DNA from: Parvibaculum sp.
GTDB taxonomy: Bacteria > Pseudomonadota > Alphaproteobacteria > Parvibaculales > Parvibaculaceae
Direction: 5' to 3'
DNA length: 64,000 nucleotides
NCBI RefSeq assembly: GCF_019635935.1
Contig: NZ_JAHBYN010000001.1
Location: 2,043,501-2,107,500, forward strand
Shown here: in pieces, positions 46,668 through 56,392 of the stretch
Numbering within the stretch: the stretch's first letter is position 1
Layout: every line of letters starts with the position of its first letter
Notes under the pieces: model-generated
Told to the model about the DNA's origin: nothing
Seen by the model: only the letters and a program-made list of their open reading frames with translations
Databases searched by the model: none
Position numbers and translations under genes: made by a program

Positions 46668-49600
46668 ATGGGTAACGGGCGTCGGTACGGTGCGGGCCGC
46701 AAGGCGGCGCGCGCGGGGTTGGTTTTTTGTGCGGGTCTCCTGGTTCCGGCGGCGCCGGCGCAGGCCGCAAGCTGGAACAATCTCGGCACCGGCGGCTGGC
46801 TCTTCGCCGGAAACTGGGATCCCTTTGGCGTCCCCGGGCCGGGCGACAACGCAATTATCGACAATGGCGGCACCGCGCTGATCGGCGCCCTGGATGTTGC
46901 CGAATCGAACGCGGCCTACATCGGCGACACCGCCGGCAACAGCGGCGCGGTCGGGGTCAATAACGCCGGCGTCTGGACCAACAGCGGTGAGCTTCATGTC
47001 GGCAATGCCGGCTCGGGTACGCTCGGCATTTCGGGCGGCGGCGTGGTCTCGAACACCATCGGCTATATCGGCACTTTCGCCGGCAGTTCGGGCACCGTCA
47101 CGGTCGATGGCGCGGATTCGGTCTGGACGAATTCGGACTGGCTCCATGTCGGCCATAGCGGCACCGGCGAACTGACCGTCGAAAGCGGCGGTGCGGTAGA
47201 AAACGTCATCGGCCTGATCGGCAGTGCCGTGGATTCCACCGGCACCGTGACGGTGCGCGATGCGGATTCGATCTGGACCAACACGAATAATATGGCGGTC
47301 GGCTATTTCGGCAACGGCACATTGACCGTCGAGGCGGGCGGCAGCGTCGGCAACGTGCAGGGCTTTGTCGGCGATCAGTCGACATCCACCGGCGCGGCGA
47401 CGGTGACAGGCGAGGGCTCCACCTGGACGAATTCAGGGCTCTTCGCCGTCGGCAATTTCGGCGAGGGCACACTCGATATTCTCGATGGCGGCGCGGTGTC
47501 GAACACCACGGGCCATATCGGCCGCATTGTGGGCAGCACTGGCACGGTCACGGTCGATGGCGAGGATTCGATCTGGACCAACAGCGGCATCCTCTATGTC
47601 GGCGAATCGGGCACCGGCACGCTCGCCATTTCGGGCGGCGGCGCGGTCTCGAACACCTGGGGCATTATAGGCAGCAGCGCTACTGGTTCCGGCGAAGTCA
47701 CGGTCGATGGTACGGATTCGACCTGGACCAACAGCGTTGAGCTCTATGTCGGTCTTTCCGGCTCCGGCACACTCGACATCTCCGGCGGCGGCGCGGTCTC
47801 GAACACCAACGGCTATATCGGCAACAACGCCATCGGCACCGGCGAAGTGACGGTCGATGGCACTGATTCCACCTGGACCAACAGCGGCGTCTTGAACGTT
47901 GGTTATGCCGCCACAGGTGCGGGCGGCGTCCCCGGCGGCACGCTCGACATCACCGGCGGCGGCACTGTCTCCAGCACCGTCGGCATTATCGGCGGCTTCG
48001 CCGGCAGCACCGGCGAAGTCACGGTCGATGGTGCGGATTCCAACTGGACCAACTCAAACGACCTCTATGTCGGCTTTTCCGGTTCCGGCACACTCGACAT
48101 TTCGGGCGGCGGCGCGGTTTCGAATACCTCCGGCTCAATCGGCAACAACGCCATAGGCACCGGCGAAGTCACGGTCGATGGCGCAAATTCCACCTGGACC
48201 AATTCGAGCTGGCTCGCTGTCGGCGTTTCCGGCGCCGGCACGCTCGGCATCGCGGGCGGCGGCGCGGTCTCCAACACACAAGCCTTTATCGGCTACAGCG
48301 CCGGCGGCACCGGCGAAGTGACGGTCTCCGGCGCGGATTCCATCTGGACCGCCTCAGCGGAACTCTATGTCGGAACTCTCGGCGATGGCACGCTCGACAT
48401 CGCCGATGGCGGCGCGGTCTCGAACACCACCGGCAGTATTGGCGAATTCGCCGCCAGCACCGGCACAGTCGTGGTCGATGGCGCGAATTCGACCTGGACC
48501 AATTCGGGTAGCCTCACTGTCGGCAACTTCGGCGCCGGCACGCTGACCCTTTCCGGCGGAGGCACGGCCGAGGCAACGACCGTCACTATTGCCAACGACG
48601 CGTCGGCCACCGGCACGTTGAACATCGGCGCCGCCGCGCTCGATGCGGCGGATGCCGCCGGCACGCTCGATGCCACGGCGCTTGTCTTCGGCGCCGGCGC
48701 CGGCACGCTGGTTTTCAATCACACCGAAACCGATTACGACTTCGACCTCGCCATCTCCGGCGCCGGCACGATCGACCATCGCTCAGGCTTCACCACGCTC
48801 ACCGCCGACAGCAGCACCTTCGCCGGCACAACGTCGCTCCAGGGGGGCACCCTGATCGTCGACGGCCAGCTCGGCGGCGATATAGGCGTCACCGGCGGTG
48901 TACTCGGCGGTTCCGGCACGGTCGGCACGACGACGCTGGGCGCCGGCGCCATCGTCGCGCCCGGCAATTCGATCGGCACACTGAACGTCGCGGGCGACTT
49001 CACCTTCGACCCCGATGCCACCTACGAAGTCGAGGTCGATCCCTCGGGCGCCGATGCCGACCTGATCCATGTCACGGGTCAGGCCTTCCTCAACAACGCC
49101 GCCGTGCGTCACATCGGCATGGACGGGACTTACGCGCCCGCCTCGATCTACACGATCCTGACCGCCGATCTCGGCATCGACGGCACCTTCGGCTCGGTCC
49201 TCTCCGACTATGCCTTCCTCGATGCCGCGCTCGATTACGATGCCAACAACGTCTATCTGGAACTTGTCCGCAACGACATCGACTTTGCCGCGGTCGCCCA
49301 TACGCCGAACCAGCAAGGTGTCGGCGGGGCACTGCAGAATTTCGGCCCCGGTCATCCGCTCTACGACGAGATCGTGACCATGACCGACGAGGAAGCGCGC
49401 GCCGCTTACGACGCGCTTTCGGGCGAGGCCCATGCCAGTTCCTCGACCGCGCAATTGATGACCGCGCAGCAGATCCGCCAGCAATTGCTGGATCGTCTCG
49501 CCGCGATCCTCGGTTCGGGCGGTGGCGGGCTTGCGAGCCTCGCCCATGCGCCGGCGGCGGGCGATGCGGCGCCGGGCGCCGCCGCCGTCTGGGGTCAGGT

Positions 49601-50393
49601 TTTCGGCAGTTGGGGCCGGACCGACGACAACGGCAACGCCGCCACGATCGACCGCGACAGCTACGGCTTCATCGGCGGCATCGACCGCGAGGTTGCGCCG
49701 GGCGTCCGCGCCGGCATCGCGGCGGGCTACAGCCGCTCAAGCTACGACGTCAAGGCGCGTTCGTCCGCCGGCGACAGCGACAATTTCCACATCGCCGGTT
49801 ATGCCGGCACCGCGCTCGGCAATCTCGGCCTCAAGGGCATCCTCTCCTACGCCTATGGCAAGGCCGACGCGCGGCGCACCGTGATCGTCGGTGGACTGAC
49901 GAATAATCTTGCGGCCGACTACGCGACCCACACCTTCCAGGCGGGCATGGAGGCAGGATACGACCTCGACTGGGGTGCATTGACGCTCACCCCCTTCGCC
50001 GGTCTCGCCGGCGTCCATGTCGAGACCGAGGGCTTCACCGAAACCGGCGGCCCCGCCGCGCTGACCTTCGCCTCCACCGGCACCACCACCGGCATCTCGA
50101 CGCTCGGCCTGCGCGCCCGTCATCAGGCGGGCAGTGTCGGCCTGACCGGCGCCGCCGCCTGGCGTCACGCCTTCGGCGATGTCGAGCCGACCTCGCGCGC
50201 CGCCTTCGCCTCCGCCCCCGCCGCCGCTTTCGCGGTCCGCGGCACGCCCGTCGCGGAAAACGCCCTCGCCCTCGACGCGGCGGCCTCTGCGAGGCTCGGC
50301 GCCGGCACGACCCTGACTTTCGGCTATGCGGGTGAACTCGCCTCCAGCGCCCGCGACCACGGGCTCAGGGCGGAGTTGCGATTCGATTTCTGA
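46668..50393 (+). CDS. Repeat-containing type Va autotransporter
   Basis: A 1241-residue surface protein. After a signal peptide (about 1-36, ends AQA) the passenger has 11 repeats of about 50 residues (residues about 94-650), of the pattern TVTVDGADSxWTNSxxLYVG and GTLxISGGGAVSNTxGxIG, which should form a beta-helix. A beta-rich linker follows with autotransporter-associated repeats (LQGGTLIVDGQLGG, TVGTTTLGAGAIVAPG) and then the beta-barrel (about 965-1241) ending in the outer-membrane signature Phe (LRFDF). It is probably an adhesin or biofilm factor. It lies between murJ and trpS, which are otherwise neighbours, suggesting acquisition. Confidence 0.9.
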   Translation: MGNGRRYGAGRKAARAGLVFCAGLLVPAAPAQAASWNNLGTGGWLFAGNWDPFGVPGPGDNAIIDNGGTALIGALDVAESNAAYIGDTAGNSGAVGVNNAGVWTNSGELHVGNAGSGTLGISGGGVVSNTIGYIGTFAGSSGTVTVDGADSVWTNSDWLHVGHSGTGELTVESGGAVENVIGLIGSAVDSTGTVTVRDADSIWTNTNNMAVGYFGNGTLTVEAGGSVGNVQGFVGDQSTSTGAATVTGEGSTWTNSGLFAVGNFGEGTLDILDGGAVSNTTGHIGRIVGSTGTVTVDGEDSIWTNSGILYVGESGTGTLAISGGGAVSNTWGIIGSSATGSGEVTVDGTDSTWTNSVELYVGLSGSGTLDISGGGAVSNTNGYIGNNAIGTGEVTVDGTDSTWTNSGVLNVGYAATGAGGVPGGTLDITGGGTVSSTVGIIGGFAGSTGEVTVDGADSNWTNSNDLYVGFSGSGTLDISGGGAVSNTSGSIGNNAIGTGEVTVDGANSTWTNSSWLAVGVSGAGTLGIAGGGAVSNTQAFIGYSAGGTGEVTVSGADSIWTASAELYVGTLGDGTLDIADGGAVSNTTGSIGEFAASTGTVVVDGANSTWTNSGSLTVGNFGAGTLTLSGGGTAEATTVTIANDASATGTLNIGAAALDAADAAGTLDATALVFGAGAGTLVFNHTETDYDFDLAISGAGTIDHRSGFTTLTADSSTFAGTTSLQGGTLIVDGQLGGDIGVTGGVLGGSGTVGTTTLGAGAIVAPGNSIGTLNVAGDFTFDPDATYEVEVDPSGADADLIHVTGQAFLNNAAVRHIGMDGTYAPASIYTILTADLGIDGTFGSVLSDYAFLDAALDYDANNVYLELVRNDIDFAAVAHTPNQQGVGGALQNFGPGHPLYDEIVTMTDEEARAAYDALSGEAHASSSTAQLMTAQQIRQQLLDRLAAILGSGGGGLASLAHAPAAGDAAPGAAAVWGQVFGSWGRTDDNGNAATIDRDSYGFIGGIDREVAPGVRAGIAAGYSRSSYDVKARSSAGDSDNFHIAGYAGTALGNLGLKGILSYAYGKADARRTVIVGGLTNNLAADYATHTFQAGMEAGYDLDWGALTLTPFAGLAGVHVETEGFTETGGPAALTFASTGTTTGISTLGLRARHQAGSVGLTGAAAWRHAFGDVEPTSRAAFASAPAAAFAVRGTPVAENALALDAAASARLGAGTTLTFGYAGELASSARDHGLRAELRFDF
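46947..48614 (+). repeat. 11 tandem coding repeats of about 150 bp
   Basis: Unit starts at 46947, then at 47094, 47244, 47394, 47544, 47694, 47844, 48015, 48165, 48315 and 48465. The unit starting 47844 carries a 21-bp insertion. Copies differ at many bases but keep the frame, so recombination between them would change the passenger length without a frameshift. Confidence 0.85.
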
Positions 50394-50452
50394 GAATTGA
50401 ACGCGCGCCAAACCGGGGATTACTTTTTTGAGGCAGCACCCCTGTCCCAAAG

Positions 50453-50488
50453 CGGGGATAAATCCGGGGATAAACCCGGGGACAAGTC
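50453..50488. repeat. Three tandem 12-bp repeats
   Basis: CGGGGATAAATC, CGGGGATAAACC and CGGGGACAAGTC follow one another directly upstream of trpS. They may be regulator sites or leftover repeat sequence. Confidence 0.85.
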
Positions 50489-50505
50489 GCCGCCCGCAGG
50501 CTTCG

Positions 50506-50533
50506 TGACAGTTTTTTGACAGATCGATGACAG
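50506..50533. promoter_or_regulatory. Three TGACAG sites at 11-bp spacing
   Basis: TGACAG occurs at 50506, 50517 and 50528, exactly one helical turn apart, about 120 bases before trpS. The phasing suggests cooperative protein binding on one face of the helix. Confidence 0.4.
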
Positions 50534-50651
50534 TCGGCCCTTTTTCTGCGAATTGTTCTTATCTGACGGGGGATTGCCTTCATTTCGCTCCCGCCGCATA
50601 AACCCTCCGCACGCCCGTTTCGGGGGCGGCGCGAGGCCACGGATTCGAGCG

Positions 50652-51659
50652 ATGGAACAGCCCCAGAACCGCGTTTTTTCAGGCGTACAGCCGACCGGCA
50701 ATCTGCATCTCGGCAATTATCTCGGCGCGATCCGCAATTTCGTGCCGCTGCAGAAGACGCATGAATGCATCTATTGCGTTGTCGACATGCACGCGATCAC
50801 TGTCTGGCAGGAACCGGCGGCGCTCGCCGCCAACACGCGCGAGGTTGTCGCCGCCTACATCGCGGCGGGGATCGATCCGTCCACGAACATTATTTTCAAC
50901 CAGTCGAAAGTCGCGGCGCATGCCGAGCTTGCCTGGATTCTGAATTGCGTCGCCCGCATCGGCTGGCTCAATCGCATGACGCAGTTCAAGGACAAGGCCG
51001 GCAAGGACCGCGAAAAGGCGAGCGTCGGCCTCTATGCCTATCCGGTGCTGATGGCCGCCGACATTCTCGCCTACCGCGCCACGCATGTGCCGGTCGGCGA
51101 CGACCAGAAGCAGCATCTGGAGCTTGCCCGCGACACGGCGCAGAAATTCAACAATGATTTCGGCGCGCAAAATTTCTTCCCGCTGCCCGAGCCGTTGATC
51201 ATGGGTCCGGCAACGCGCGTGATGAGTTTGCGCGACGGCACCAAGAAAATGTCGAAGTCGGACCCCTCCGATCTTTCGCGCATCACCATGCGCGACAGCG
51301 CCGACGACATCGCAAAGAAAATCCGCAAGGCCCAGACCGATCCCGAGCCCTTGCCGGAAACCGTCGAGGGATTGAAGGATCGCGCCGGTGCCGACAATCT
51401 GGTCGGCATCTATGCGGCACTCGCCGGAATTTCGAAAGCAGACGTGCTGACACGCTTTCCGGCCGCCCAGTTCTCGGTCTTCAAACCGGCGCTGGCCGAT
51501 CTCGCGGTCGAAAAGCTCTCGCCCATTACGGATGAAATGAAACGCCTGATGGCCGATCCGGCTTATATCGACAAGGTGCTGGCGGACGGCGCGGAACGCG
51601 CCCGCGCCATCGCCGATCCGGTCGTCGCCCGCGTCAAGGCCTATGTCGGTTTCATCTGA
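50652..51659 (+). CDS. trpS: Tryptophanyl-tRNA synthetase
   Basis: Class I aminoacyl-tRNA synthetase of 335 residues. The HIGH-type motif appears as [12 protein letters not shown] and the second signature as [23 protein letters not shown] is also family-specific. The frame is open to 50553, but ATG 50652 ([17 protein letters not shown]) matches the family start. Normally downstream of murJ; here the autotransporter is between them. Its 3' end overlaps the stop of a convergent unknown gene by 8 bases. Confidence 0.97.
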   Translation: MEQPQNRVFSGVQPTGNLHLGNYLGAIRNFVPLQKTHECIYCVVDMHAITVWQEPAALAANTREVVAAYIAAGIDPSTNIIFNQSKVAAHAELAWILNCVARIGWLNRMTQFKDKAGKDREKASVGLYAYPVLMAADILAYRATHVPVGDDQKQHLELARDTAQKFNNDFGAQNFFPLPEPLIMGPATRVMSLRDGTKKMSKSDPSDLSRITMRDSADDIAKKIRKAQTDPEPLPETVEGLKDRAGADNLVGIYAALAGISKADVLTRFPAAQFSVFKPALADLAVEKLSPITDEMKRLMADPAYIDKVLADGAERARAIADPVVARVKAYVGFI

Positions 51660-52221
51660 GGCCGGATTTCAGAACGGCGACAAGACCCAAAAAGAATTCG
51701 TCCGGGAAGTCCGCTGGCATCGTAAGAGACTCAATCATTAGGGGAGATCGCAGCTCGTTAAATGAGGCGACGCCCGAAATCCAATCCTTGTCTCCAGGGT
51801 TGGGTGTACAAAGAATGAGCGCGTATCCGAATCCGTCCGATACCGTCGACAGCGCCTCCACTTCGGACAAAATCCCCCAGTCTTTTGCACGAAAGTGTTT
51901 TTGTGCGTCGTACGTACGGCCTTGGTAATTGCGGAGCCAATGCTTCAGTTCAATCCAGATATCGGCAGGTCCCGGTTCCATGCACAGCTGAAATTTCAGG
52001 TCGACTTTCTTCCGCTTGCGTCCGGGCGATTGCAAGGGGTATTCGGGCCGCAAATTTGAAATAGCAGAATGACTACCAAGAAAATGAATGATCTCGCCCT
52101 TGAACCAAGATTCAACCTGCATGCTATACGTTTCGAACGAAACCAACTTACTCTTTGCGCTTCGCTCTAGTTCGTTGCCAAATTCTAAAATGACCTCAGC
52201 AAGTCTTTTGTTGAGCTTCAT
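51652..52221 (-). CDS. Unknown protein with possible PD-(D/E)xK nuclease-like core
   Basis: A 189-residue protein with a helical N-terminus ([19 protein letters not shown]), then [11 protein letters not shown] and [11 protein letters not shown], where an Asp strand followed by E-x-K (IELK) resembles the core of PD-(D/E)xK nucleases; the rest is unassigned. Codon use and base composition look less GC-biased than in the flanking genes, so it was probably acquired. Start ATG 52221; the frame extends to 52290 without support. It pairs with the gene upstream at 52287. A nuclease role is inference only. Confidence 0.5.
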   Translation of the reverse strand: MKLNKRLAEVILEFGNELERSAKSKLVSFETYSMQVESWFKGEIIHFLGSHSAISNLRPEYPLQSPGRKRKKVDLKFQLCMEPGPADIWIELKHWLRNYQGRTYDAQKHFRAKDWGILSEVEALSTVSDGFGYALILCTPNPGDKDWISGVASFNELRSPLMIESLTMPADFPDEFFLGLVAVLKSGLR

Positions 52222-52286
52222 GGGCAATTTCCAAGTGTTGGCATTGATGCTGGAGAAGCGTACACAGGCACATGCAATAATGAATT

Positions 52287-52613
52287 TCAATTTCCGCGAT
52301 TAGATTTAGGAAAAGAGTAAATCGAAACATCCGCATCTTTCAGGAAAGAAGCCACCGCCTCTCGTTGCACAAGGCGATATTCGGGCGATGATCGCGTTCG
52401 TTGGCGACGAAGAAGAACAAGATTTCCAAACTTATTTGAAGTTACAAATTGTGTGTAACACCACTTGGGCCAGCCAGCGGGTTTCTGTTTGCACAATTCC
52501 GTCAGTGTCCGGCCGGTCCACCAACCATTTCTAAGCGAGTCAAAAACCAACCGCGTCTTCGTGCCGGCCTGAGGTCCAGATTTGCTTGTCATCGAAACAC
52601 CAAAAGTTCCCAT
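52287..52613 (-). CDS. Small unknown protein, possible winged helix
   Basis: A 108-residue basic protein: TKTRLVFDSLRNGWWTGRTLTELCKQKPAG looks like the start of a winged helix, and GNLVLLRRQRTRSSPEYRLVQ could be the wing. Starts are ATG 52613 or ATG 52592. It lies 65 bases upstream of the possible nuclease gene on the same strand, with similarly low GC, so the two form a candidate operon inserted between trpS and the DUF2333 gene. Family not recognised. Confidence 0.45.
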   Translation of the reverse strand: MGTFGVSMTSKSGPQAGTKTRLVFDSLRNGWWTGRTLTELCKQKPAGWPKWCYTQFVTSNKFGNLVLLRRQRTRSSPEYRLVQREAVASFLKDADVSIYSFPKSNRGN

Positions 52614-52724
52614 GGTCTGCCAGATCCAATATACAATGCCTCCACACGCTTGATACTCCCGGCCAGCGTTCCAATCTATCTATTGGACTTCCCGCTGAAT
52701 TCCTACGCAAGAAGGATCGCCTTG

Positions 52725-53792
52725 ATGCCCTTCCGTGACCGCCTCGCCGATATGTGGGACAGGCTGCGTCACCGCTGGATGTATCGTCGCGGCGACGGCA
52801 GCACAGCCGCCTCCGCGCCCGCCGCCCGCCGCCTTTCCTTTGCCGGGATCTCCGCAGCGCTCAACCGGCCCGGTATGGGCGGCATTCTGCGCCGCGCCGC
52901 CATCGCGTTTGCCGTCGTCATCCTGCTTTATTATCCGATCGGAATGATCTGGGTACACACCGTCGACGACGATCCGGATTTCACGCCCGATGCAACGGAC
53001 TTCGTGCCCGGCGGCAGCGAGGCGGTCGCCGTCGCCGCCGCGCTGATCGACCGCGAGGTCAACCGGCATAGCTGGGTTGCGAACGACCCCTTCTTCATGC
53101 CCGGCGCGCTGCTCGACAACATGCCGAACTTCCAGCAGGGCATCATGTCGGCGCTGGCGCGCTTCGGCTTCGAGCTGACCGACCAGCTCGGCCGCACACG
53201 CGGTTCGTCGGAAGCCGACAGCGACCTGCAGCGCGCGGCCGGCCGGCTGCAATATCCCGGGAACATCTGGATATGGACCCCGACGGTCTCGCTGATGCCG
53301 CAGGCAAGTTCGGAATCGCAATACCGCGAAGCGCGGGCGCGGCTGCTGAGCTACAACAACCGTCTGGCGCGCGGCGACGCGAATTTCGACAAGCGCGCCG
53401 ACAATCTTCTGGCGACCATCGACCGTTTCGCCGCCGATCTCGGCTCGTCCTCCGCCATGATCGACCGTCACATCGCGGAGGAATCCGGCAGCCTGTTCGA
53501 CAGCACCGCCGACGACATCTTCTACCTGACCAAGGGCAAGCTCTACGGCTACCACATGATCCTCGACGCGCTCGGCCGCGATTTCGCGCAAGTCATCAAG
53601 GAGCGCAATCTACAAAAGTCCTGGGACGAGATGATCGCGACGCTCCGCAAGGCGGCCCTTCTCGATCCGCTGGTCGTGATGAACGGTTCGCCCGACGCCC
53701 AGTTCCAGCCCAATCATCTGGCGGCCCAGGGCTTCTACCTGCTGCGCGCCCGCACCCAGCTGCGCGAAATCAGCAATATCCTTCTGAAATAG
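52725..53792 (+). CDS. DUF2333 family membrane-anchored protein
   Basis: A 355-residue protein with one N-terminal membrane helix (about 48-66, AAIAFAVVILLYYPIGMIWV) and a long periplasmic helical domain (GYHMILDALGRDFAQVIKERNLQKSWDEM). It matches DUF2333, a widespread alphaproteobacterial family of unknown role. AAGGA lies upstream of the ATG at 52725; the longer open frame is not used. It is upstream of the universal stress gene. Confidence 0.8.
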   Translation: MPFRDRLADMWDRLRHRWMYRRGDGSTAASAPAARRLSFAGISAALNRPGMGGILRRAAIAFAVVILLYYPIGMIWVHTVDDDPDFTPDATDFVPGGSEAVAVAAALIDREVNRHSWVANDPFFMPGALLDNMPNFQQGIMSALARFGFELTDQLGRTRGSSEADSDLQRAAGRLQYPGNIWIWTPTVSLMPQASSESQYREARARLLSYNNRLARGDANFDKRADNLLATIDRFAADLGSSSAMIDRHIAEESGSLFDSTADDIFYLTKGKLYGYHMILDALGRDFAQVIKERNLQKSWDEMIATLRKAALLDPLVVMNGSPDAQFQPNHLAAQGFYLLRARTQLREISNILLK

Positions 53793-53845
53793 CGCGACGA
53801 TTCCGCCGCTTGCTCCGCGCCGCCGCCGGTGGCAGCATCGCGCCC

Positions 53846-54352
53846 ATGAGCCAGAGCAAGACAGACCGTACCGGCAAGGCGACCACGAAGCGGCGCAAGT
53901 TTCTCGTCGTCGTCGACGGCACGCCGGAATCGGAAGTCGCCATCCACTTCGCCAGCCTCCGCGCCACGCATACCAACGGCGTCGTCACGCTGCTCGCCGT
54001 GCTCGAACCCGGCGAAGCCTCGCAACAATGGCTCGGTGTACAGAACATCATGCGCGAGGAAGCGCGCGCCGAAGCCGAAGAGCTGCTTCACCGCCTCGCC
54101 GCCCATGTCAACGAATATGCCGGCATCGTGCCGGAACTTGTGATTCGCGAAGGCCGCCGCCCGGAAGAAGTGAAACAATTGATCGAGGAAGATCGCGACA
54201 TTGCGATCCTCGTGCTCGCCGCCGGCACCGGCAAGGAAGGTCCGGGCCCGCTCGTCACGATGGTCGCCGGCGCTTCGGACAAGGCCTTCCCGATCCCCGT
54301 GACGGTCGTGCCCGGCAATCTCACCGAAGAGGCGATCCGCGCGCTGGCTTGA
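53846..54352 (+). CDS. Universal stress protein (UspA family)
   Basis: A 168-residue cytosolic protein with the Usp fold: KFLVVVDGTPESEVAIHFASLRA at the start, the helical middle EEARAEAEELLHRLAAHV, and DIAILVLAAGTGKEG then PIPVTVVPGNL. The ATP-binding G-2x-G-9x-G(S/T) signature is altered here, so nucleotide binding is uncertain. The order of trpS, Usp and NifU genes is common in alphaproteobacteria. Confidence 0.88.
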   Translation: MSQSKTDRTGKATTKRRKFLVVVDGTPESEVAIHFASLRATHTNGVVTLLAVLEPGEASQQWLGVQNIMREEARAEAEELLHRLAAHVNEYAGIVPELVIREGRRPEEVKQLIEEDRDIAILVLAAGTGKEGPGPLVTMVAGASDKAFPIPVTVVPGNLTEEAIRALA

Positions 54353-54430
54353 TTCCGCGCACGTCACGGTCCATCTATAGCAAAAGCGCCGAGCCGCGCC
54401 GTTTACCCACGACGTCAAAAGGGTTTTGAG

Positions 54431-54985
54431 ATGTTCATACAAACCGAGGCGACGCCCAATCCGGCGACCTTGAAGTTTCTGCCCGGCCGCGAGGTTCTGG
54501 GCGAGGGGCGCGCCGCCGATTTTCCGACCCGCGAAGCCGCCGAGCGTTCGCCGCTCGCGATGCGTCTGTTCGCGGTCGAGAATGTCGCTGGCGTCTTCTT
54601 CGGTTCCGATTTCATCACCGTCACCAAATCCGGCGGCGAGTGGCAGCACCTGAAGCCGGCATTGCTCGGTGCGATCATGGAGCATTTCACCGGCGGCGCG
54701 CCGATCCTCTTTGCCTCGGCCGAAGAAAGCGCGCACGCCGAAGGCGATGGCGAGAACGGCGAGATCGTCCGCGAGATCAAGGAAATTCTCGACACCCGCG
54801 TTCGTCCCGCCGTCGCGCAGGATGGCGGCGACATCACCTTTCAGGGTTACGAAGACGGCATCGTCTTCCTCAACATGCAGGGCGCCTGCGCCGGCTGTCC
54901 CTCATCCACCGTCACGCTGAAACGCGGCGTCGAGAACATGCTGAAACACTACATCCCCGAAATCGTCGAGGTCCGGCAGGTCTGA
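54431..54985 (+). CDS. NifU-like iron-sulfur cluster carrier (NfuA type)
   Basis: A 184-residue protein: Nfu N-terminal domain ([19 protein letters not shown]) and the C-terminal NifU domain ([22 protein letters not shown], with the cluster-binding CxxC in [21 protein letters not shown]). It likely transfers 4Fe-4S clusters to acceptors; radical SAM clients such as MiaB and HemW are encoded in this window. The start follows a short AT-containing leader after the Usp gene. Confidence 0.94.
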   Translation: MFIQTEATPNPATLKFLPGREVLGEGRAADFPTREAAERSPLAMRLFAVENVAGVFFGSDFITVTKSGGEWQHLKPALLGAIMEHFTGGAPILFASAEESAHAEGDGENGEIVREIKEILDTRVRPAVAQDGGDITFQGYEDGIVFLNMQGACAGCPSSTVTLKRGVENMLKHYIPEIVEVRQV

Positions 54986-55098
54986 GCACCCGTCTGACGC
55001 GCAGTCAGACGAGCGCGCGCGGGGCTGGCGCGGGCCCGCGAACGCGCTATCGTGTCGCCCATATTCATTTCGGTGTTCTTGACGAAGGAGACAGGGCC

Positions 55099-55689
55099 AT
55101 GACGACGCTTGACGGCGAGGCGCTCGACACGATTTTCCGAAACGCGCGCACGCATAATGCGTGGAAGGACGAGCCCGTTTCCGAAGCGACGCTGAAAGCG
55201 CTTTACGATCTGATGAAATGGGGGCCGACCAGCGCCAACATGTCGCCGGCGCGCATCGTCTTCGTGACATCGCCGGAAGCGAAGGCGAAGCTCGAACCCG
55301 CACTCATGGAGGGCAATCGCGCGAAAACCATGTCCGCGCCGGTCACCGCGATCATCGGCTACGACGTGAAGTTCTACGATCGTCTTCCCGAACTCTTCCC
55401 GCATGCGCCGGACGCCAAGACCTGGTTCAACTGGTCGGACGAATGGGCGGAAATGAACGCCTTCCGCAACGGCTCGCTGCAAGGCGCCTATTTCATGATC
55501 GCCGCTCGCGCGCTCGGTCTCGATTGCGGGCCGATGTCGGGCTTCGACATGAAGAAGGTCGACGAACTCTTCTTTGCCGGAACAAGCGTGAAGTCGAATT
55601 TCCTCTGCAATATCGGTCACGGCGATCCCTCGGCACTCTTCCCGCGCAGCCCGCGTCTTCCATTCGACGACGCCTGCAAGATCGTCTGA
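55099..55689 (+). CDS. Nitroreductase family protein, RutE/malonic semialdehyde reductase-like
   Basis: FMN-dependent reductase of 196 residues. The sequence [44 protein letters not shown] and the downstream [30 protein letters not shown] match RutE, which reduces malonic semialdehyde in pyrimidine breakdown. GAAGGAG precedes the ATG at 55099. No other rut genes are nearby, so a broader nitro- or aldehyde-reductase role is equally possible. Ends 13 bases before tsaB. Confidence 0.85.
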   Translation: MTTLDGEALDTIFRNARTHNAWKDEPVSEATLKALYDLMKWGPTSANMSPARIVFVTSPEAKAKLEPALMEGNRAKTMSAPVTAIIGYDVKFYDRLPELFPHAPDAKTWFNWSDEWAEMNAFRNGSLQGAYFMIAARALGLDCGPMSGFDMKKVDELFFAGTSVKSNFLCNIGHGDPSALFPRSPRLPFDDACKIV

Positions 55690-55702
55690 AAACGGAGCGG
55701 CC

Positions 55703-56392
55703 TTGATCGTCCTCGCCTTCGACACCGCGCAAGGCGCGCTCTCCGCCGCCGTTCACGACGGCGAGGGGCCGCTTGCCGCCGCCTTCGAATTGCGTACGCG
55801 CGGCCATGCCGAGGAATTGCTCCCCGCGATCGAAACCGTGATGGCCGAAGCCGCTCTGGGTTTTTCCGATCTCGATGCGCTTGCCGTCACCGTCGGCCCC
55901 GGCACCTTCACCGGTCTTCGCGTCGGTCTCGCCGCCGCGCGCGGCCTTGCGCTGGCGCTCAAGCTGCCGCTTGTCGGCGTAACCACATTGGAAGCGATCG
56001 CCGCCGATGTCGTCGCAAACGAAGGCGAAGCGGTCGTCGCCGCCTTCGACGCAAAGCGCGGCGAGGTCTATCTGCAGGCCTTCGACGCCGAAGGCGCACC
56101 GCTCACCGAGCCGTCGCTCGTTGCCACCGCCGATGCGGGCAGGCATCTCCCGCGCCTGAAGCTGTTGCTGGTCGGCACCGGCGCGGCGCTTCTGGAAGAG
56201 GCGCTGCAAGGTTTCGAGTGCCGCCCCGCCAATGCGCCCGCCCAGCCCCGTGCCGAAACGGTGGCGCGGCTGGCCTTGCAACGCCTCGAGACCGAAGGCG
56301 CCGATGCGTTCCGCGTCGCACCGGCGCCGCTCTATATTCGCGCGCCCGACGCGAAGCTTCCCGGCGGCCGCGATCCCGGCGAGGCGGCGTGA
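55703..56392 (+). CDS. tsaB: tRNA threonylcarbamoyladenosine synthesis protein TsaB
   Basis: Partner of TsaD and TsaE in making t6A at tRNA position 37. The 229-residue product has the ASKHA-type start MIVLAFDTAQGALSAAV, VTVGPGTFTGLRVGLAAARGLALAL and AFDAKRGEVYLQAF. The start is TTG at 55703. Its stop overlaps rimI (GTGA at 56389), so the genes are translationally coupled, as in many alphaproteobacteria. Confidence 0.95.
   Translation: MIVLAFDTAQGALSAAVHDGEGPLAAAFELRTRGHAEELLPAIETVMAEAALGFSDLDALAVTVGPGTFTGLRVGLAAARGLALALKLPLVGVTTLEAIAADVVANEGEAVVAAFDAKRGEVYLQAFDAEGAPLTEPSLVATADAGRHLPRLKLLLVGTGAALLEEALQGFECRPANAPAQPRAETVARLALQRLETEGADAFRVAPAPLYIRAPDAKLPGGRDPGEAA

Noticed and set aside
46947..48614. 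Regular 150-bp repeats considered as a CRISPR or satellite array
   Set aside because: The repeats are in frame inside an autotransporter passenger, are imperfect, and have no short-repeat and spacer structure.
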